A DNA stretch of 33,445 nucleotides from contig JBBRQV010000016.1 of the NCBI GenBank assembly GCA_038225955.1, positions 1-33,445 of the forward strand, given 5' to 3'. Below, one piece after another: positions 8,093-16,634 of the stretch. A model generated the notes under the pieces. That model made no database searches, was not told the origin of the DNA, and saw nothing but the letters and a program-made list of their open reading frames with translations. Numbering within the stretch: position 1 is the stretch's first letter; each line of letters begins with the position of its first letter. Source of the stretch: JAFDZO01 sp038225955 (lineage in GTDB: Bacteria; Bacteroidota; Ignavibacteria; Tepidaquicellales; Tepidaquicellaceae). The position numbers and the translations under genes are program-made.

Positions 8093-8608
8093 ATGAAAAC
8101 GAATAAATTTATCTGGATAAGCGGTTCAATAAATGCGGGCAAAAGCACTATTGCTGCTAATATTCATAAGCTAATCAGAAAATCAGTTAATATAGAGTGC
8201 GATGCTTTAAGACACTTTGCAGAAAATGATAAACTGGAAAATATTGGTGATTATATTTTAACTGACGCCCTTGACCTCGCAAAAAAATGGAGTGACAGAG
8301 GTTACCTGCCAATTATAACATGGCCTTGTTATGGCGAAGGACTTGAACAAATGCTTTCATACAGCAAAGAGCTTGAGATTGTACCAATACTTATAAACTT
8401 AACTCCCGAAAAAGAAACGGCAAAGCAAAATCGCGGTCAAAGAGAAGTGACAGAAAAAGAGTTTAACAGAATTGAGTATATGTATGAAACTGAAAATATT
8501 CACAAACCTAAACTCGGGTTTATAATTAATAATACGAATCAATCAGTAGAAGAAACGGTTGAAGAAGTAATGGAAATTATTAAAGAGGATATGAAGCCTT
8601 ACTTATAA
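8093..8608 (+). CDS. small P-loop kinase-like protein, substrate unknown
   Basis: A 171-residue single-domain protein with a clear Walker A loop, GSINAGKST (residues 11-19), at the first beta strand. An ECDALRHFAEND segment follows that could supply the acidic residue of nucleotide kinases. Further on is PILINLTPEKETAKQNRGQR, which looks like the Arg-containing lid of APS-kinase, shikimate-kinase or gluconate-kinase type enzymes. No substrate signature is diagnostic. The gene is divergent from hbd, and its last 10 bases overlap the end of convergent folC. I recognise the fold only; an adenylylsulfate-kinase-like or antibiotic-phosphotransferase-like role is possible but not supported. Confidence 0.75.
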   Translation: MKTNKFIWISGSINAGKSTIAANIHKLIRKSVNIECDALRHFAENDKLENIGDYILTDALDLAKKWSDRGYLPIITWPCYGEGLEQMLSYSKELEIVPILINLTPEKETAKQNRGQREVTEKEFNRIEYMYETENIHKPKLGFIINNTNQSVEETVEEVMEIIKEDMKPYL

Positions 8609-9876
8609 AATTTTTTGTATATTTCAAGAAATTCACTCACTAAAAAGAAAGAACCGGCAACTAAAATCATATCATTCTTACTCGAGAGATTCATTGCATA
8701 GGAAAAAGCATCGTTAAGATTTTGAATTGGTATAAACTTCGATTTACTTTTAACTGCTTCATATAACATAGCCGGTTCTTCCGCTCTTAGGTAAAGAGGA
8801 CGTGTTAAAATAATTTTTGCATCGAGCTTTGAAAGTATATCCAAGCATTTCTGATAATGCTTATCCTTCATCATTCCAAAAATTATTACAAGATTTTTGT
8901 ACTTAAAATATTTCAGATTTGCTGCTATGTTTTCAAATGCCTGTACATTGTGTGAAACGTCTGTTACAATCTTTGGAGAATTTTTTATTACCTCAAATCG
9001 TCCATAAAAATTGGAATTAATTTTTATATTTGATAACCCTTTTTGTATCGTTGCTTTAGAAATCTTTAAATTATTCTTTTCAAATAAAACTTGTATAGCG
9101 GTTAAAGATGTTCGTAGATTGTTTAACTGATAGTCTCCTATCACAGGAATCTTATATTTTTGATTTTCAAATCTGAATTCAATTCCTGCTTCGCTTCTTT
9201 TTAAAATCTTAATTTCTATTTTTAAAGACTGAGTTAGTTCCGATTTAGTCTTAGTCGCTTTTTCTTTTATAATCTTTAACGCAGCGGGTTTTAAATTCCC
9301 CGTAACAACAGGTATATTTTTCTTTATAATTCCTGCTTTTTCATAGGCAATTTTTTCAATTGTATCTCCAAGAAAATCCAGATGGTCAAGCGCTATTGTT
9401 GTGATGACTGAAAGTTCGGGCAGCAAAACATTCGTCGAATCCAGCCTTCCACCAAGTCCTGTTTCAATCACAGCATAATCAACTTTTTTAAATGAGAAGT
9501 ATTCAAATGCCATTGCCGTTGTGACTTCAAAGAAGCTCGGCTCAATATTTATAATTAATTTATTAATCTTATTTGTGAAATCAATAACGAATTTCTTTGA
9601 TGCCCATTCGCCGTTAAATAAAATTCTCTCTCTGAAATCGGTTATGTGTGGTGATGTATAAAGTCCGCACTTAAATCCTTTCTCTATTAGAATTGAATTA
9701 AGTATAGAGGAAACTGAGCCTTTCCCGTTTGTTCCTGCAATATGAATCGACTTAAAATTCTTTTCAGGATTTCCAAGAAAGCTAAGAAGCTTTCTTATAT
9801 TATTAAGATTATACTTTATGCCTCTCCGCTCGAGTTTAAAAAGATAATCTATGGTTTTATTGTAATCAGTGAACAC
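8599..9876 (-). CDS. folC: bifunctional folylpolyglutamate/dihydrofolate synthase
   Basis: A Mur-ligase-family enzyme that adds glutamate to dihydropteroate and to folates. The 425-residue protein has the FolC N-terminal motif IHIAGTNGKGSVSS (ATP-binding P-loop), LYTSPHITDFRERI, the VIETGLGGRLDSTN segment and TTIALDHLDFLG, with the C-terminal Mur ligase domain carrying VTDVSHN and IIFGMMKDK. Whether it has both activities cannot be told from sequence. The start is GTG at 9876, giving the typical TIDYLFKLERRGIKY opening of FolC; no ATG lies nearby in frame. Its 3' end overlaps the convergent kinase gene by 10 bases. Confidence 0.94.
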   Translation of the reverse strand: MFTDYNKTIDYLFKLERRGIKYNLNNIRKLLSFLGNPEKNFKSIHIAGTNGKGSVSSILNSILIEKGFKCGLYTSPHITDFRERILFNGEWASKKFVIDFTNKINKLIINIEPSFFEVTTAMAFEYFSFKKVDYAVIETGLGGRLDSTNVLLPELSVITTIALDHLDFLGDTIEKIAYEKAGIIKKNIPVVTGNLKPAALKIIKEKATKTKSELTQSLKIEIKILKRSEAGIEFRFENQKYKIPVIGDYQLNNLRTSLTAIQVLFEKNNLKISKATIQKGLSNIKINSNFYGRFEVIKNSPKIVTDVSHNVQAFENIAANLKYFKYKNLVIIFGMMKDKHYQKCLDILSKLDAKIILTRPLYLRAEEPAMLYEAVKSKSKFIPIQNLNDAFSYAMNLSSKNDMILVAGSFFLVSEFLEIYKKFYK

Positions 9877-9942
9877 TTGTGAGTAATTTTATGAGTGTAA
9901 TTTACCTTAAAATGAAAACTAATTAAATGCTAAACAAACATT

Positions 9943-10038
9943 TTTTAACCACAGAGAACACAGAAAGCATATTCAAAATTAATAGTATAATTTTTTCTGC
10001 GACCTCTGTGGAAGAACACTGTGCTCTCTGTGGTAAAA
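9943..10038. repeat. ACCACAGAG-type intergenic palindromic repeat
   Basis: The left arm AACCACAGAGAACACAG (9947-9963) is matched by CTGTGCTCTCTGTGGT (10019-10034), a 16-bp inverted repeat with one mismatch. A second partner, CCTCTGTGG, sits inside the loop at 10003-10011, so the left arm can pair in two ways. It fills the 238-base folC-nth spacer, which holds no gene. Related hairpins based on ACCACAGAG occur between genes in many bacteria, from memory; their role is unclear. Confidence 0.65.
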
Positions 10039-10114
10039 TTCATTGCTTATTTCAATCCTGCTGAAATAAATATTAACTTCGGATAATTTTAATTAATTTT
10101 ACCATTAAGAATAT

Positions 10115-10837
10115 ATGACTAAAAAGAAGCTGCAAAAGATTATAGAGGCATTAGAAAACGAATATCATTCAAAGAGTATAGGATTCAGCAACAAAAATAT
10201 TTTAGATGTTCTTATTGCCATAAAGCTTTCACAAAACACGACTGATAAATCTTCTCATAAGGCATATACTAATTTACGTAATGAGTACAAAAAATGGGAA
10301 GATGTTATTAACGCACCGTTAAACAAGATTAAAGATTTAATAAAAGTCTGTGGACTTGCAAATACTAAAGGAACACAGATACAAAATATGCTGAAGGAAA
10401 TGAAAGCGAAGCATGGAAGCTTGGACTTGGATTTCCTCCATAAGAAAAATAACCAAGAGGTTTACGAAGAGCTGCTGCGATACAAAGGACTTGGAGTGAA
10501 AACAATTTCATGTGTTCTTGGTTTCGCAATGGGAAGAAGTGTTTTCCCTGTTGATACACATGTTCACAGAGTACTGAACAGAGTCGGAATTGTAAAAGCC
10601 AATACCGCTGAAAAAACTTTTGAGCAGGCAACAAAAATTATTCCCAATGAAGAGAAAGTTTCTTTTCATACAAATCTTATAAAATTTGGGCGCAACAAAT
10701 GCAGAGCAGTAAATCCTTTCTGCAATACTTGTTTCATTTATAAAGAGTGTGAGTGGCCTGAAAAGAAATATTACAAAGAAACTAACAAACAAACCGAAGT
10801 AATTGAAAACAACTTTATTATAGTAGAGCATATATAA
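10115..10837 (+). CDS. nth: endonuclease III (DNA glycosylase/AP lyase)
   Basis: Removes oxidised pyrimidines and cleaves the resulting abasic site in base-excision repair. The 240-residue protein has the helix-hairpin-helix LLRYKGLGVKTISCVL with the expected catalytic Lys129, followed by FPVDTHVHRVLNRVG with the catalytic Asp147. The 4Fe-4S cluster spacing is exact: C196-x6-C203-x2-C206-x5-C212. The N-terminal LSQNTTDK motif also fits the family. About 28 residues after the cluster form a polar tail a little longer than in E. coli Nth. It is followed after one base by the GT9 gene, so the two are probably translated from one message. Confidence 0.95.
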   Translation: MTKKKLQKIIEALENEYHSKSIGFSNKNILDVLIAIKLSQNTTDKSSHKAYTNLRNEYKKWEDVINAPLNKIKDLIKVCGLANTKGTQIQNMLKEMKAKHGSLDLDFLHKKNNQEVYEELLRYKGLGVKTISCVLGFAMGRSVFPVDTHVHRVLNRVGIVKANTAEKTFEQATKIIPNEEKVSFHTNLIKFGRNKCRAVNPFCNTCFIYKECEWPEKKYYKETNKQTEVIENNFIIVEHI

Positions 10838-10838
10838 A

Positions 10839-11888
10839 TTGATTTTAGACAAAAGCAAAATACAGAAAATACTAGTGATAAAATTCGGCGGAATGGGAGA
10901 CATCCTTCTCACTACACCTGTACTGCCAAACTTAAAAGCATACTTCCCTAAGGCAGAGATTTATTTTCTTACACTTGAACACTCACGCGATTTACTTTTC
11001 GATAATCCATACCTTACAAGAGCATTTACTTATACCCCCAATGAAGACGATTCACTTTGCCTCATAAAAAATATCAGGAAGCAAAAATACGATTTAGTAA
11101 TTGACCTCTACTGCAATCCCAGAACTGCAATGATAACTTTTTGTAGCGGAGCCAAGTATCGCTTTGGCTTCAGATTTAGAGGAAGAAAGTACGCTTACAA
11201 TATAATGGCTGATGGCAGAGGCGGTGAAGTTCACAATATTGATTTCAATTTAGATGCATTACGAAAACTTGAGATTCCCGTTTTGACAAAAGATATGTTC
11301 ATCCCAGTAAACATTGTCCATAAAGAATTTGCAGATGAGTTTATCAACAGTAACAATATTAAAGGCAAACCAATCATAGGAATTTCTAAAACAGGCGGAT
11401 GGGAATCGAAGCGTTACAAAACCACTGACTACATAATTCTTTTAAAAGAACTGAATAAAATTTACGATGCAAATTACCTGCTGATATGGGGCACAAAAAA
11501 AGAACGTGAGGACTGCGAAGCTATCAATAAAGAATTTCCTGAGAATACCTTTATCATTCCTGATAGCCAGTTAAAATATCTAGCTTCTTTAATTGAGCGA
11601 TGCGATATAATTATCGGTAACGATTCCGGACCGCTGCATATTGCATGTGCTATGAAAGTTCCTGTGTTGGGAATCTACGGACCCACGAATCCCGCCCTGC
11701 AAGGACCTTATGGGGATAAAAATCTTACAATTGTAAATGAAAATCTAAATTGCTTATATTGTAACTTACTCGATTGCCCGATTGGAAACATTTGCATGAC
11801 TGAACTTGATAAAGGATTAATTATTGATAAGATTAAAATTTTAATCAATAGACTAAACAAACAAATATTTAACGATGCGAAGCCATAG
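10839..11888 (+). CDS. glycosyltransferase family 9 (heptosyltransferase-like)
   Basis: A cytoplasmic or membrane-associated GT-B enzyme expected to add a sugar (heptose in the best-known members) to lipopolysaccharide core. The 349-residue protein has the N-terminal ILVIKFGGMGDILLTTPVLPNLK motif region. Its C-terminal nucleotide-sugar half contains IIGNDSGPLHIACAMKVPVLGIYGPTNP (split here as IIGNDSGPLHIA and VLGIYGPT), the family hallmark. A late Cys cluster (NCLYCNLLDCPIGNIC) is common in GT9. The start is TTG at 10839, one base after the nth stop; an in-frame GTG sits 12 codons later next to the first motif and is the alternative. Acceptor and donor cannot be identified. Confidence 0.9.
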   Translation: MILDKSKIQKILVIKFGGMGDILLTTPVLPNLKAYFPKAEIYFLTLEHSRDLLFDNPYLTRAFTYTPNEDDSLCLIKNIRKQKYDLVIDLYCNPRTAMITFCSGAKYRFGFRFRGRKYAYNIMADGRGGEVHNIDFNLDALRKLEIPVLTKDMFIPVNIVHKEFADEFINSNNIKGKPIIGISKTGGWESKRYKTTDYIILLKELNKIYDANYLLIWGTKKEREDCEAINKEFPENTFIIPDSQLKYLASLIERCDIIIGNDSGPLHIACAMKVPVLGIYGPTNPALQGPYGDKNLTIVNENLNCLYCNLLDCPIGNICMTELDKGLIIDKIKILINRLNKQIFNDAKP

Positions 11889-11935
11889 CTTCGTAACGAG
11901 AAAAAAATAATTATTCATTATTAATTAAATAAATC

Positions 11936-13306
11936 ATGCAGGAAAACTCTACCGTTTCCAACAAGATGCCGCGAGGCATTCCCTACATCATCGGGAATGA
12001 GCTTGCGGAAAGATTCAGTTACTATGGAATGAAAACAATTCTCGTTGTTTTCATGACGCAGTATATTATGAATCACGCAGGCCAGAAAGATTTGATGAAT
12101 GAGACTGATGCCATTTCCTGGTATCACTGGTTCAGCACGGCAAATTATTTTTTCCCTATAGTCGGCGCATTAGTTGCCGATATCTTCTGGGGGAAATACA
12201 AAACAATTATGCTTCTCTCGATAGTATATTGTCTCGGGCACTTAGCTCTTGCACTTGATGATACACGAATGGGTTTAACTATCGGGCTTACGCTTATTGC
12301 AATAGGCTCGGGCGGTATAAAGCCGTGTGTATCGGCTCACGTTGGCGATCAGTTCGAGCAAAAGAATAAACATCTCTTAGAAAAAATATTCAGCTTTTTT
12401 TATCTCGCTATAAATCTTGGCGCAGCAGTTTCTTCAATCCTTACTCCTATTGTTCTTGAAAAATACGGACCTCATCTTGCATTCGGTATTCCGGGCGCTT
12501 TAATGTTAATTGCTACATTCGTTTTTTACCGTGGTCATAAAGTCTTCATTGCAATAAAGCCGGCCGGATGGGCAAACTATAAAAAAGATATTTTTAGTCC
12601 TGAGGGAAAGAAAGCTATCTGGAACCTTTCCATTATGTATATTTTCATTGCTGTGTTTTGGGCGCTATATGACCAAACAGGTTCTTCATGGGTAATACAG
12701 GCAGCCAGCTTAGATAAAACAGTTAATTTAGGATTCGTAAAATTTGAATTACTTGATTCACAGATACAGGCAATTAATCCCATACTCGTCCTTACTTTGA
12801 TTCCTTTGTTCACTTTATATTTGTATCCGAAGATAAACAAGTTCTGGACAATGACACCGCTTCGTAAAATTTCCATAGGTATGTTTATAACTGCACTCTC
12901 GTATGTATTGATTGCTATTCCACAGGGAATAATTGATGCAGGTGGTAAACCCGGAGTACTATGGCAGGTATTTGCCTATGTAATTTTAACTGTTGCCGAA
13001 ATTTTAATTTCAATAACAGGATTGGAGTTCTCGTACACGCAGGCGCCGAATACTATGAAGTCATTTATCATGGGGTTGTGGCTGCTATCTGTTTCACTCG
13101 GTAACTTCTTAGATACACAGATAAATTATTTTGTAACAAGTTTGAAAGATGCAGCGGGAAATATAACAGCCTCTTACTTCTGGTTCTATGTAGGCCTAAT
13201 GGCAATTACTGCTGTCTTATTCTTGTTGGTTTCAAGCCGTTATAAGGAAGAGAATTATGTTCAGTCGCGGGCAGATGCAATGGACCCTCTTCTGGTGGAA
13301 AACTGA
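11936..13306 (+). CDS. POT/PTR-family proton-coupled peptide transporter
   Basis: A major-facilitator membrane protein that imports di- or tripeptides with protons. The 456-residue chain shows about twelve hydrophobic segments. The POT signature ExxERFxYYG is exact (E22, E25, R26 in NELAERFSYYG). FSFFYLAINLGAAVS matches the second PTR2 signature, and ISITGLEFSYTQAP carries the C-terminal-half signature. Substrate range (dipeptide, tripeptide or nitrate-like) cannot be read directly, but bacterial members with intact ExxER are usually peptide symporters. A strong terminator follows at 13343-13376, so it ends its transcript. Confidence 0.94.
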   Translation: MQENSTVSNKMPRGIPYIIGNELAERFSYYGMKTILVVFMTQYIMNHAGQKDLMNETDAISWYHWFSTANYFFPIVGALVADIFWGKYKTIMLLSIVYCLGHLALALDDTRMGLTIGLTLIAIGSGGIKPCVSAHVGDQFEQKNKHLLEKIFSFFYLAINLGAAVSSILTPIVLEKYGPHLAFGIPGALMLIATFVFYRGHKVFIAIKPAGWANYKKDIFSPEGKKAIWNLSIMYIFIAVFWALYDQTGSSWVIQAASLDKTVNLGFVKFELLDSQIQAINPILVLTLIPLFTLYLYPKINKFWTMTPLRKISIGMFITALSYVLIAIPQGIIDAGGKPGVLWQVFAYVILTVAEILISITGLEFSYTQAPNTMKSFIMGLWLLSVSLGNFLDTQINYFVTSLKDAAGNITASYFWFYVGLMAITAVLFLLVSSRYKEENYVQSRADAMDPLLVEN

Positions 13307-13342
13307 TTTAGTATTGTGTAGAAAGTAAAATGTATAAAGTAT

Positions 13343-13376
13343 AAACCTGATAGAAGAAATTTTATCAGGTTTTTTT
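13343..13376 (+). terminator. intrinsic terminator after POT transporter
   Basis: AAACCTGATA (13343-13352) and TATCAGGTTT (13363-13372) form a perfect 10-bp stem with a ten-base loop, followed by T's. Its stem sequence is nearly the same as that of the tsf terminator at 21957-21997. Confidence 0.9.
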
Positions 13377-13459
13377 ATGTCAATTTATTACCCTAAAGTT
13401 AATTGAATGTAAAATCCTGTTTGTTTAATTTAAAAGACTTCAAACCTCATTTCCATAAA

Positions 13460-14395
13460 ATGTCAAATCTCAAAGTTTTTTCAGGTAGAAATTCAGAATA
13501 TCTGGCTGCTAAAATAGCAGGCAAGCACAAAATAAAGCTGGGCGATGTATCAATTAAAACCTTTTCCGACGGCGAACTTTGGGTAAAGTATGAAGAGAAT
13601 ATAAGAGGAGCAGATTTATTTATCATTCAATCTACAAATCCTCCGTTCGATAATTTATTCGAATTGCTGGTAATGATTGATGCTGCGCGCCGAGCATCTG
13701 CAAAAAGAATCAACGCCGTAATCCCTTACTTCGGTTATGCAAGGCAGGATAGAAAAGACCAGCCAAGAGTTGCAATCACTGCAAAGCTTGTTGCTAATCT
13801 TCTTACCAATGCAGGAGCTGACAGAATTATCACAATGGACTTACATGCTCCACAGGTGCAGGGCTTCTTTGATATTCCTGTTGATCATTTATACTGCTCA
13901 CAGGTTTTTATGGAAAGCTTTAAGAAAATGAGAATTCCGAATCTTGCAATCGCTACCCCTGATGTAGGCGGAATAAAAATGGCACGCGCTTATGCAAAAA
14001 GACTTCATGCTGATTTAATTGTAATAGATAAAAGAAGGCCTAAACCCAACGTTGCAGAAGTAATGAATATCATCGGCGATGTAGAAGGAAAGAACGTTTT
14101 AATTGTTGACGACTTAATTGATACCGGTGGCACATTTGTAAATGCAGTTGAAGCTTTAAAGATGAACGGCGCACTAAACGTGTACGGAGCTTGTACTCAT
14201 CCTGTATTTTCAGGAAATGCAATTGAAAGAATTAATAAATCGTCTATAAAAAAATTATATGTATCTGATACATTACCTTTAAAAGAGAAGTCACCAAAGA
14301 TAGAAGTAAAAAGCATCGCCAACTTATTTGCCGAAGCGATTGTGAGAACTAATAAAGACCTCTCAATTACGTCACTTTTTGATAATCTTACGTAG
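13460..14395 (+). CDS. prs: ribose-phosphate pyrophosphokinase
   Basis: Makes PRPP from ribose-5-phosphate and ATP, feeding purine, pyrimidine, histidine and NAD synthesis and salvage enzymes such as upp. The 311-residue length is typical of class I enzymes. Visible motifs are FSDGELWV, the flexible-loop segment YARQDRKDQPR, the PRPP-synthase signature DLHAPQVQGFFDIPVDHLY, DKRRP, and the PRPP loop VLIVDDLIDTGGT. An upstream extension begins with TTG at 13403. The ATG at 13460 gives the standard SNLKVFSGRNS opening, so it is chosen. It is separated from the POT gene by a terminator and from the E2 gene by 89 bases. Confidence 0.96.
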   Translation: MSNLKVFSGRNSEYLAAKIAGKHKIKLGDVSIKTFSDGELWVKYEENIRGADLFIIQSTNPPFDNLFELLVMIDAARRASAKRINAVIPYFGYARQDRKDQPRVAITAKLVANLLTNAGADRIITMDLHAPQVQGFFDIPVDHLYCSQVFMESFKKMRIPNLAIATPDVGGIKMARAYAKRLHADLIVIDKRRPKPNVAEVMNIIGDVEGKNVLIVDDLIDTGGTFVNAVEALKMNGALNVYGACTHPVFSGNAIERINKSSIKKLYVSDTLPLKEKSPKIEVKSIANLFAEAIVRTNKDLSITSLFDNLT

Positions 14396-14484
14396 AAATA
14401 GGCAGTTTTTAGTAAATTGAAACCCTCTTTTATTATTGGTATTTTCAAGTATATAAAATTTTAAACATTAATATTAATTAAATA

Positions 14485-15852
14485 ATGCAAGTAGATATTT
14501 TAATGCCGAAGATGGGTGAATCCATTATGGAAGGCACTATTCTAAAATGGCATAAGCAAGCCGGCGATAAAGTTGAAAGAGACGAAACTATATTAGAAAT
14601 CTCGACCGATAAAGTTGATACAGAAGTACCTTCACCGGAATCAGGTGTAATCACAGAATTATTATTCAAAGAAGGCGATGTTGTTGAAGTTGGACACATG
14701 ATTGCAAAAATGGATACCGATGCTAATGCAAAAGCAGGCGCAAGCGCTCCCGCTTCAGATGAGAAAAAAGAAGAACCAAAAACAGAAGCTAAAGAAGAAG
14801 CTCCGAAAGAAGAAGTTAAACAGGAAACAAAACCTGTTGAAACAAAAGAAGCTCCTGCCGCAGAACCTGTTGCACAATCAGGTGGCGCAAGATTCTACTC
14901 TCCGTTAGTTCTTAACATTGCTTCAAAAGAAGGAATCGGAATGGCAGAGCTTGAAGCAATCGCAGGCACTGGCGCAGAAGGCAGAGTAACTAAGAAAGAT
15001 ATTTTAGCATACGTACAAACACGCGGAAGCAAACCTGCTGCACCAGCACCTGTTCAAAAAACTGCTGCGACTCCTCTACCTGCAGCAAAACACGAAGAAA
15101 GAAAAATCGAACTTCCAAAACCGAAAATCGATTACAACGAAGAAGGTTTATCAGTTACAGAATTCGATAACATCCGTCAGAAGATGGCAGAGCACATGGT
15201 TGCCTCTGTAAGAATTTCACCGCACGTTACAGCTACAGTTTTAGTTGACCTAAGCGCAATCGACAAAGCGCGCGCTGCAATGAGAGACGACTTCAAAGAA
15301 AAAGAAGGATTCAATTTATCCTATATGCCTTTCATCTGCGAAGCAACAGTTAAAGCTTTGAAAGATTTCCCATTGGTAAATTCAATCATTGATGACTCAG
15401 GCACTCCTTATAAAGCAATCACAAGAAATATGATTAATCTTGGAATTGCAGTTGCGATGGATAACGGCGGACTTATAGTTCCTGTAATAAAATCAGCCGA
15501 TGGTAAAAATATGATTGGTATTGCAAGAGACTTAAACGACCTTGCAAAAAGAGCAAGAGTTAAGAAACTTACACTCGATGAAATTCAAGGCGGTACATTC
15601 TCTATTACAAACTATGGGGTGTTCGGTAATGATTTAGGAACACCTATAATCAATCAACCGCAAGTTGCTATAATGGGACTTGGAGCAATTAAGAAGAGAC
15701 CTATGGTAATCGAAACTGAACAAGGTGATTTCATCATGGCAAAGAGAAGTGTTTACATTACACTTGCATTCGATCACAGACTTATAGATGGCGCGCTCGG
15801 CGGTCAATTCGTTGTGAGAATTAAAGAGTACTTAGAAAACTACGCAATGTAA
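14485..15852 (+). CDS. 2-oxo acid dehydrogenase complex, E2 (dihydrolipoamide acyltransferase)
   Basis: The core subunit of a 2-oxoacid dehydrogenase complex, which passes the acyl group from E1 to CoA through a swinging lipoyl arm. Domains in order: one lipoyl domain (1-76, lipoylated Lys43 in EISTDKVDTEV); a long Ala/Pro/Glu/Lys linker (about 78-130); a peripheral-subunit binding domain (about 135-175, ending GTGAEGRVTKKDILAYV); a second linker; and a catalytic domain (about 220-455) with the active-site DHRLIDG (H431, D435). Pyruvate, 2-oxoglutarate and branched-chain versions look alike here, so the substrate is left open. E1 and E3 genes are not adjacent. A very strong terminator follows. 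Confidence 0.93.
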   Translation: MQVDILMPKMGESIMEGTILKWHKQAGDKVERDETILEISTDKVDTEVPSPESGVITELLFKEGDVVEVGHMIAKMDTDANAKAGASAPASDEKKEEPKTEAKEEAPKEEVKQETKPVETKEAPAAEPVAQSGGARFYSPLVLNIASKEGIGMAELEAIAGTGAEGRVTKKDILAYVQTRGSKPAAPAPVQKTAATPLPAAKHEERKIELPKPKIDYNEEGLSVTEFDNIRQKMAEHMVASVRISPHVTATVLVDLSAIDKARAAMRDDFKEKEGFNLSYMPFICEATVKALKDFPLVNSIIDDSGTPYKAITRNMINLGIAVAMDNGGLIVPVIKSADGKNMIGIARDLNDLAKRARVKKLTLDEIQGGTFSITNYGVFGNDLGTPIINQPQVAIMGLGAIKKRPMVIETEQGDFIMAKRSVYITLAFDHRLIDGALGGQFVVRIKEYLENYAM

Positions 15853-15871
15853 TTTATATAATATATTTTTG

Positions 15872-15892
15872 CCTACTAATAGGTGATATTTT
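15872..15892. repeat. CCTA...TAGG motif copy 2
   Basis: CCTACTAATAGG lies just upstream of the E2 terminator. The segment TACTAATAGGT and the following TATTTTA match the copy at 130-147 and its right flank over roughly 20 bases with small differences. Confidence 0.4.
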
Positions 15893-15926
15893 AAAGGGAG
15901 TGCTCGAAAGAGCATTCCCTTTTTTG
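15891..15926 (+). terminator. intrinsic terminator after E2 gene
   Basis: AAGGGAGTGCTC and GAGCATTCCCTT form a 12-bp stem with one G-T pair, closed by a GAAA tetraloop and followed by a T run. It lies between the convergent E2 and membrane-protein genes and could also weakly end the minus-strand transcript. Confidence 0.95.
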
Positions 15927-15932
15927 TTTGTA

Positions 15933-16634
15933 TTAATTATTCCATGCATACCAATTGTCTTGGATTTTCTTCCAACTTCTCGCCGCTCCATAAATTACAT
16001 GCGGTTCTCCGGTTTGAGTATATGTAATTACTTCACAATGATTTAGCATTCCATTTATTGTAAAACAGACTGCTCCATCTTCAAAAGTCTGAAATTCTAT
16101 ACAGCCAAGATCCAAAAGCCTATTACAAAAATCCTCATGAGTTTTTTCATCTATATTTAGTTTTCGGAGTAAATCCTTATATGCATATTGTGGATTCTCA
16201 CCTTCCATGTTAATATCCTTTTCTTTATATGTATATCTTTTGTCATTTAACGAGCCCCCATAATTCTTCCTATCTTGCAAACTTTTTATTTTCTCATATT
16301 TTTTAATTTCAGCCACAAATTCATTAAATCTGTTCTCTCTAATTTTAAAATAAACATAATCTGCTGCAGAAAGTTGAAATCCGTAAGTGACAAAAAAGAG
16401 AATTATAACTCCGAAGATTCCTGCAAGTACACCCAGCCTGAAATATTTTCTTGCTTCGACAAAACAATACACTGCAAATGAACTCATAATAAATCCAGTA
16501 GCAGCAACGCTAGTAAGTAGAGTTGGAAATAGAAACCCTGTTCTAATAAAAAATATAGTTGCTATAAATGGAACCATCAGATAAAGACAAATAAACCCTA
16601 TTACAAAATTTGAGATACTATTTCGCGATTTCAT
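15933..16634 (-). CDS. membrane protein of unknown function
   Basis: A 233-residue protein that I do not recognise. Three hydrophobic segments (about 8-30, 34-57 and 66-86) are followed by a soluble region of roughly 145 residues rich in Lys, Glu, Tyr and Asn. That region contains a LLRKLNIDEKTHEDFCNRL helix and an FTINGMLNHCEVITYTQTG strand pair. No catalytic motif is visible. The ATG at 16634 overlaps the GNAT stop codon (ATGA) and is preceded by GGGAGAGGAA, one of the best ribosome sites in the window; the longer GTG frame is therefore rejected. Translation is probably coupled to the acetyltransferase. Confidence 0.75.
   Translation of the reverse strand: MKSRNSISNFVIGFICLYLMVPFIATIFFIRTGFLFPTLLTSVAATGFIMSSFAVYCFVEARKYFRLGVLAGIFGVIILFFVTYGFQLSAADYVYFKIRENRFNEFVAEIKKYEKIKSLQDRKNYGGSLNDKRYTYKEKDINMEGENPQYAYKDLLRKLNIDEKTHEDFCNRLLDLGCIEFQTFEDGAVCFTINGMLNHCEVITYTQTGEPHVIYGAARSWKKIQDNWYAWNN

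Noticed and set aside
11878..11893. CGAAGC/GCTTCG hairpin at the end of the GT9 gene
   Set aside because: It overlaps the stop codon and is followed by purines, not T's, so it is not an intrinsic terminator on this strand.
14702..14908. Lys/Gln-rich open frame inside the E2 gene
   Set aside because: It is a frame-shifted reading of the Ala/Glu/Lys linker of the E2 protein.
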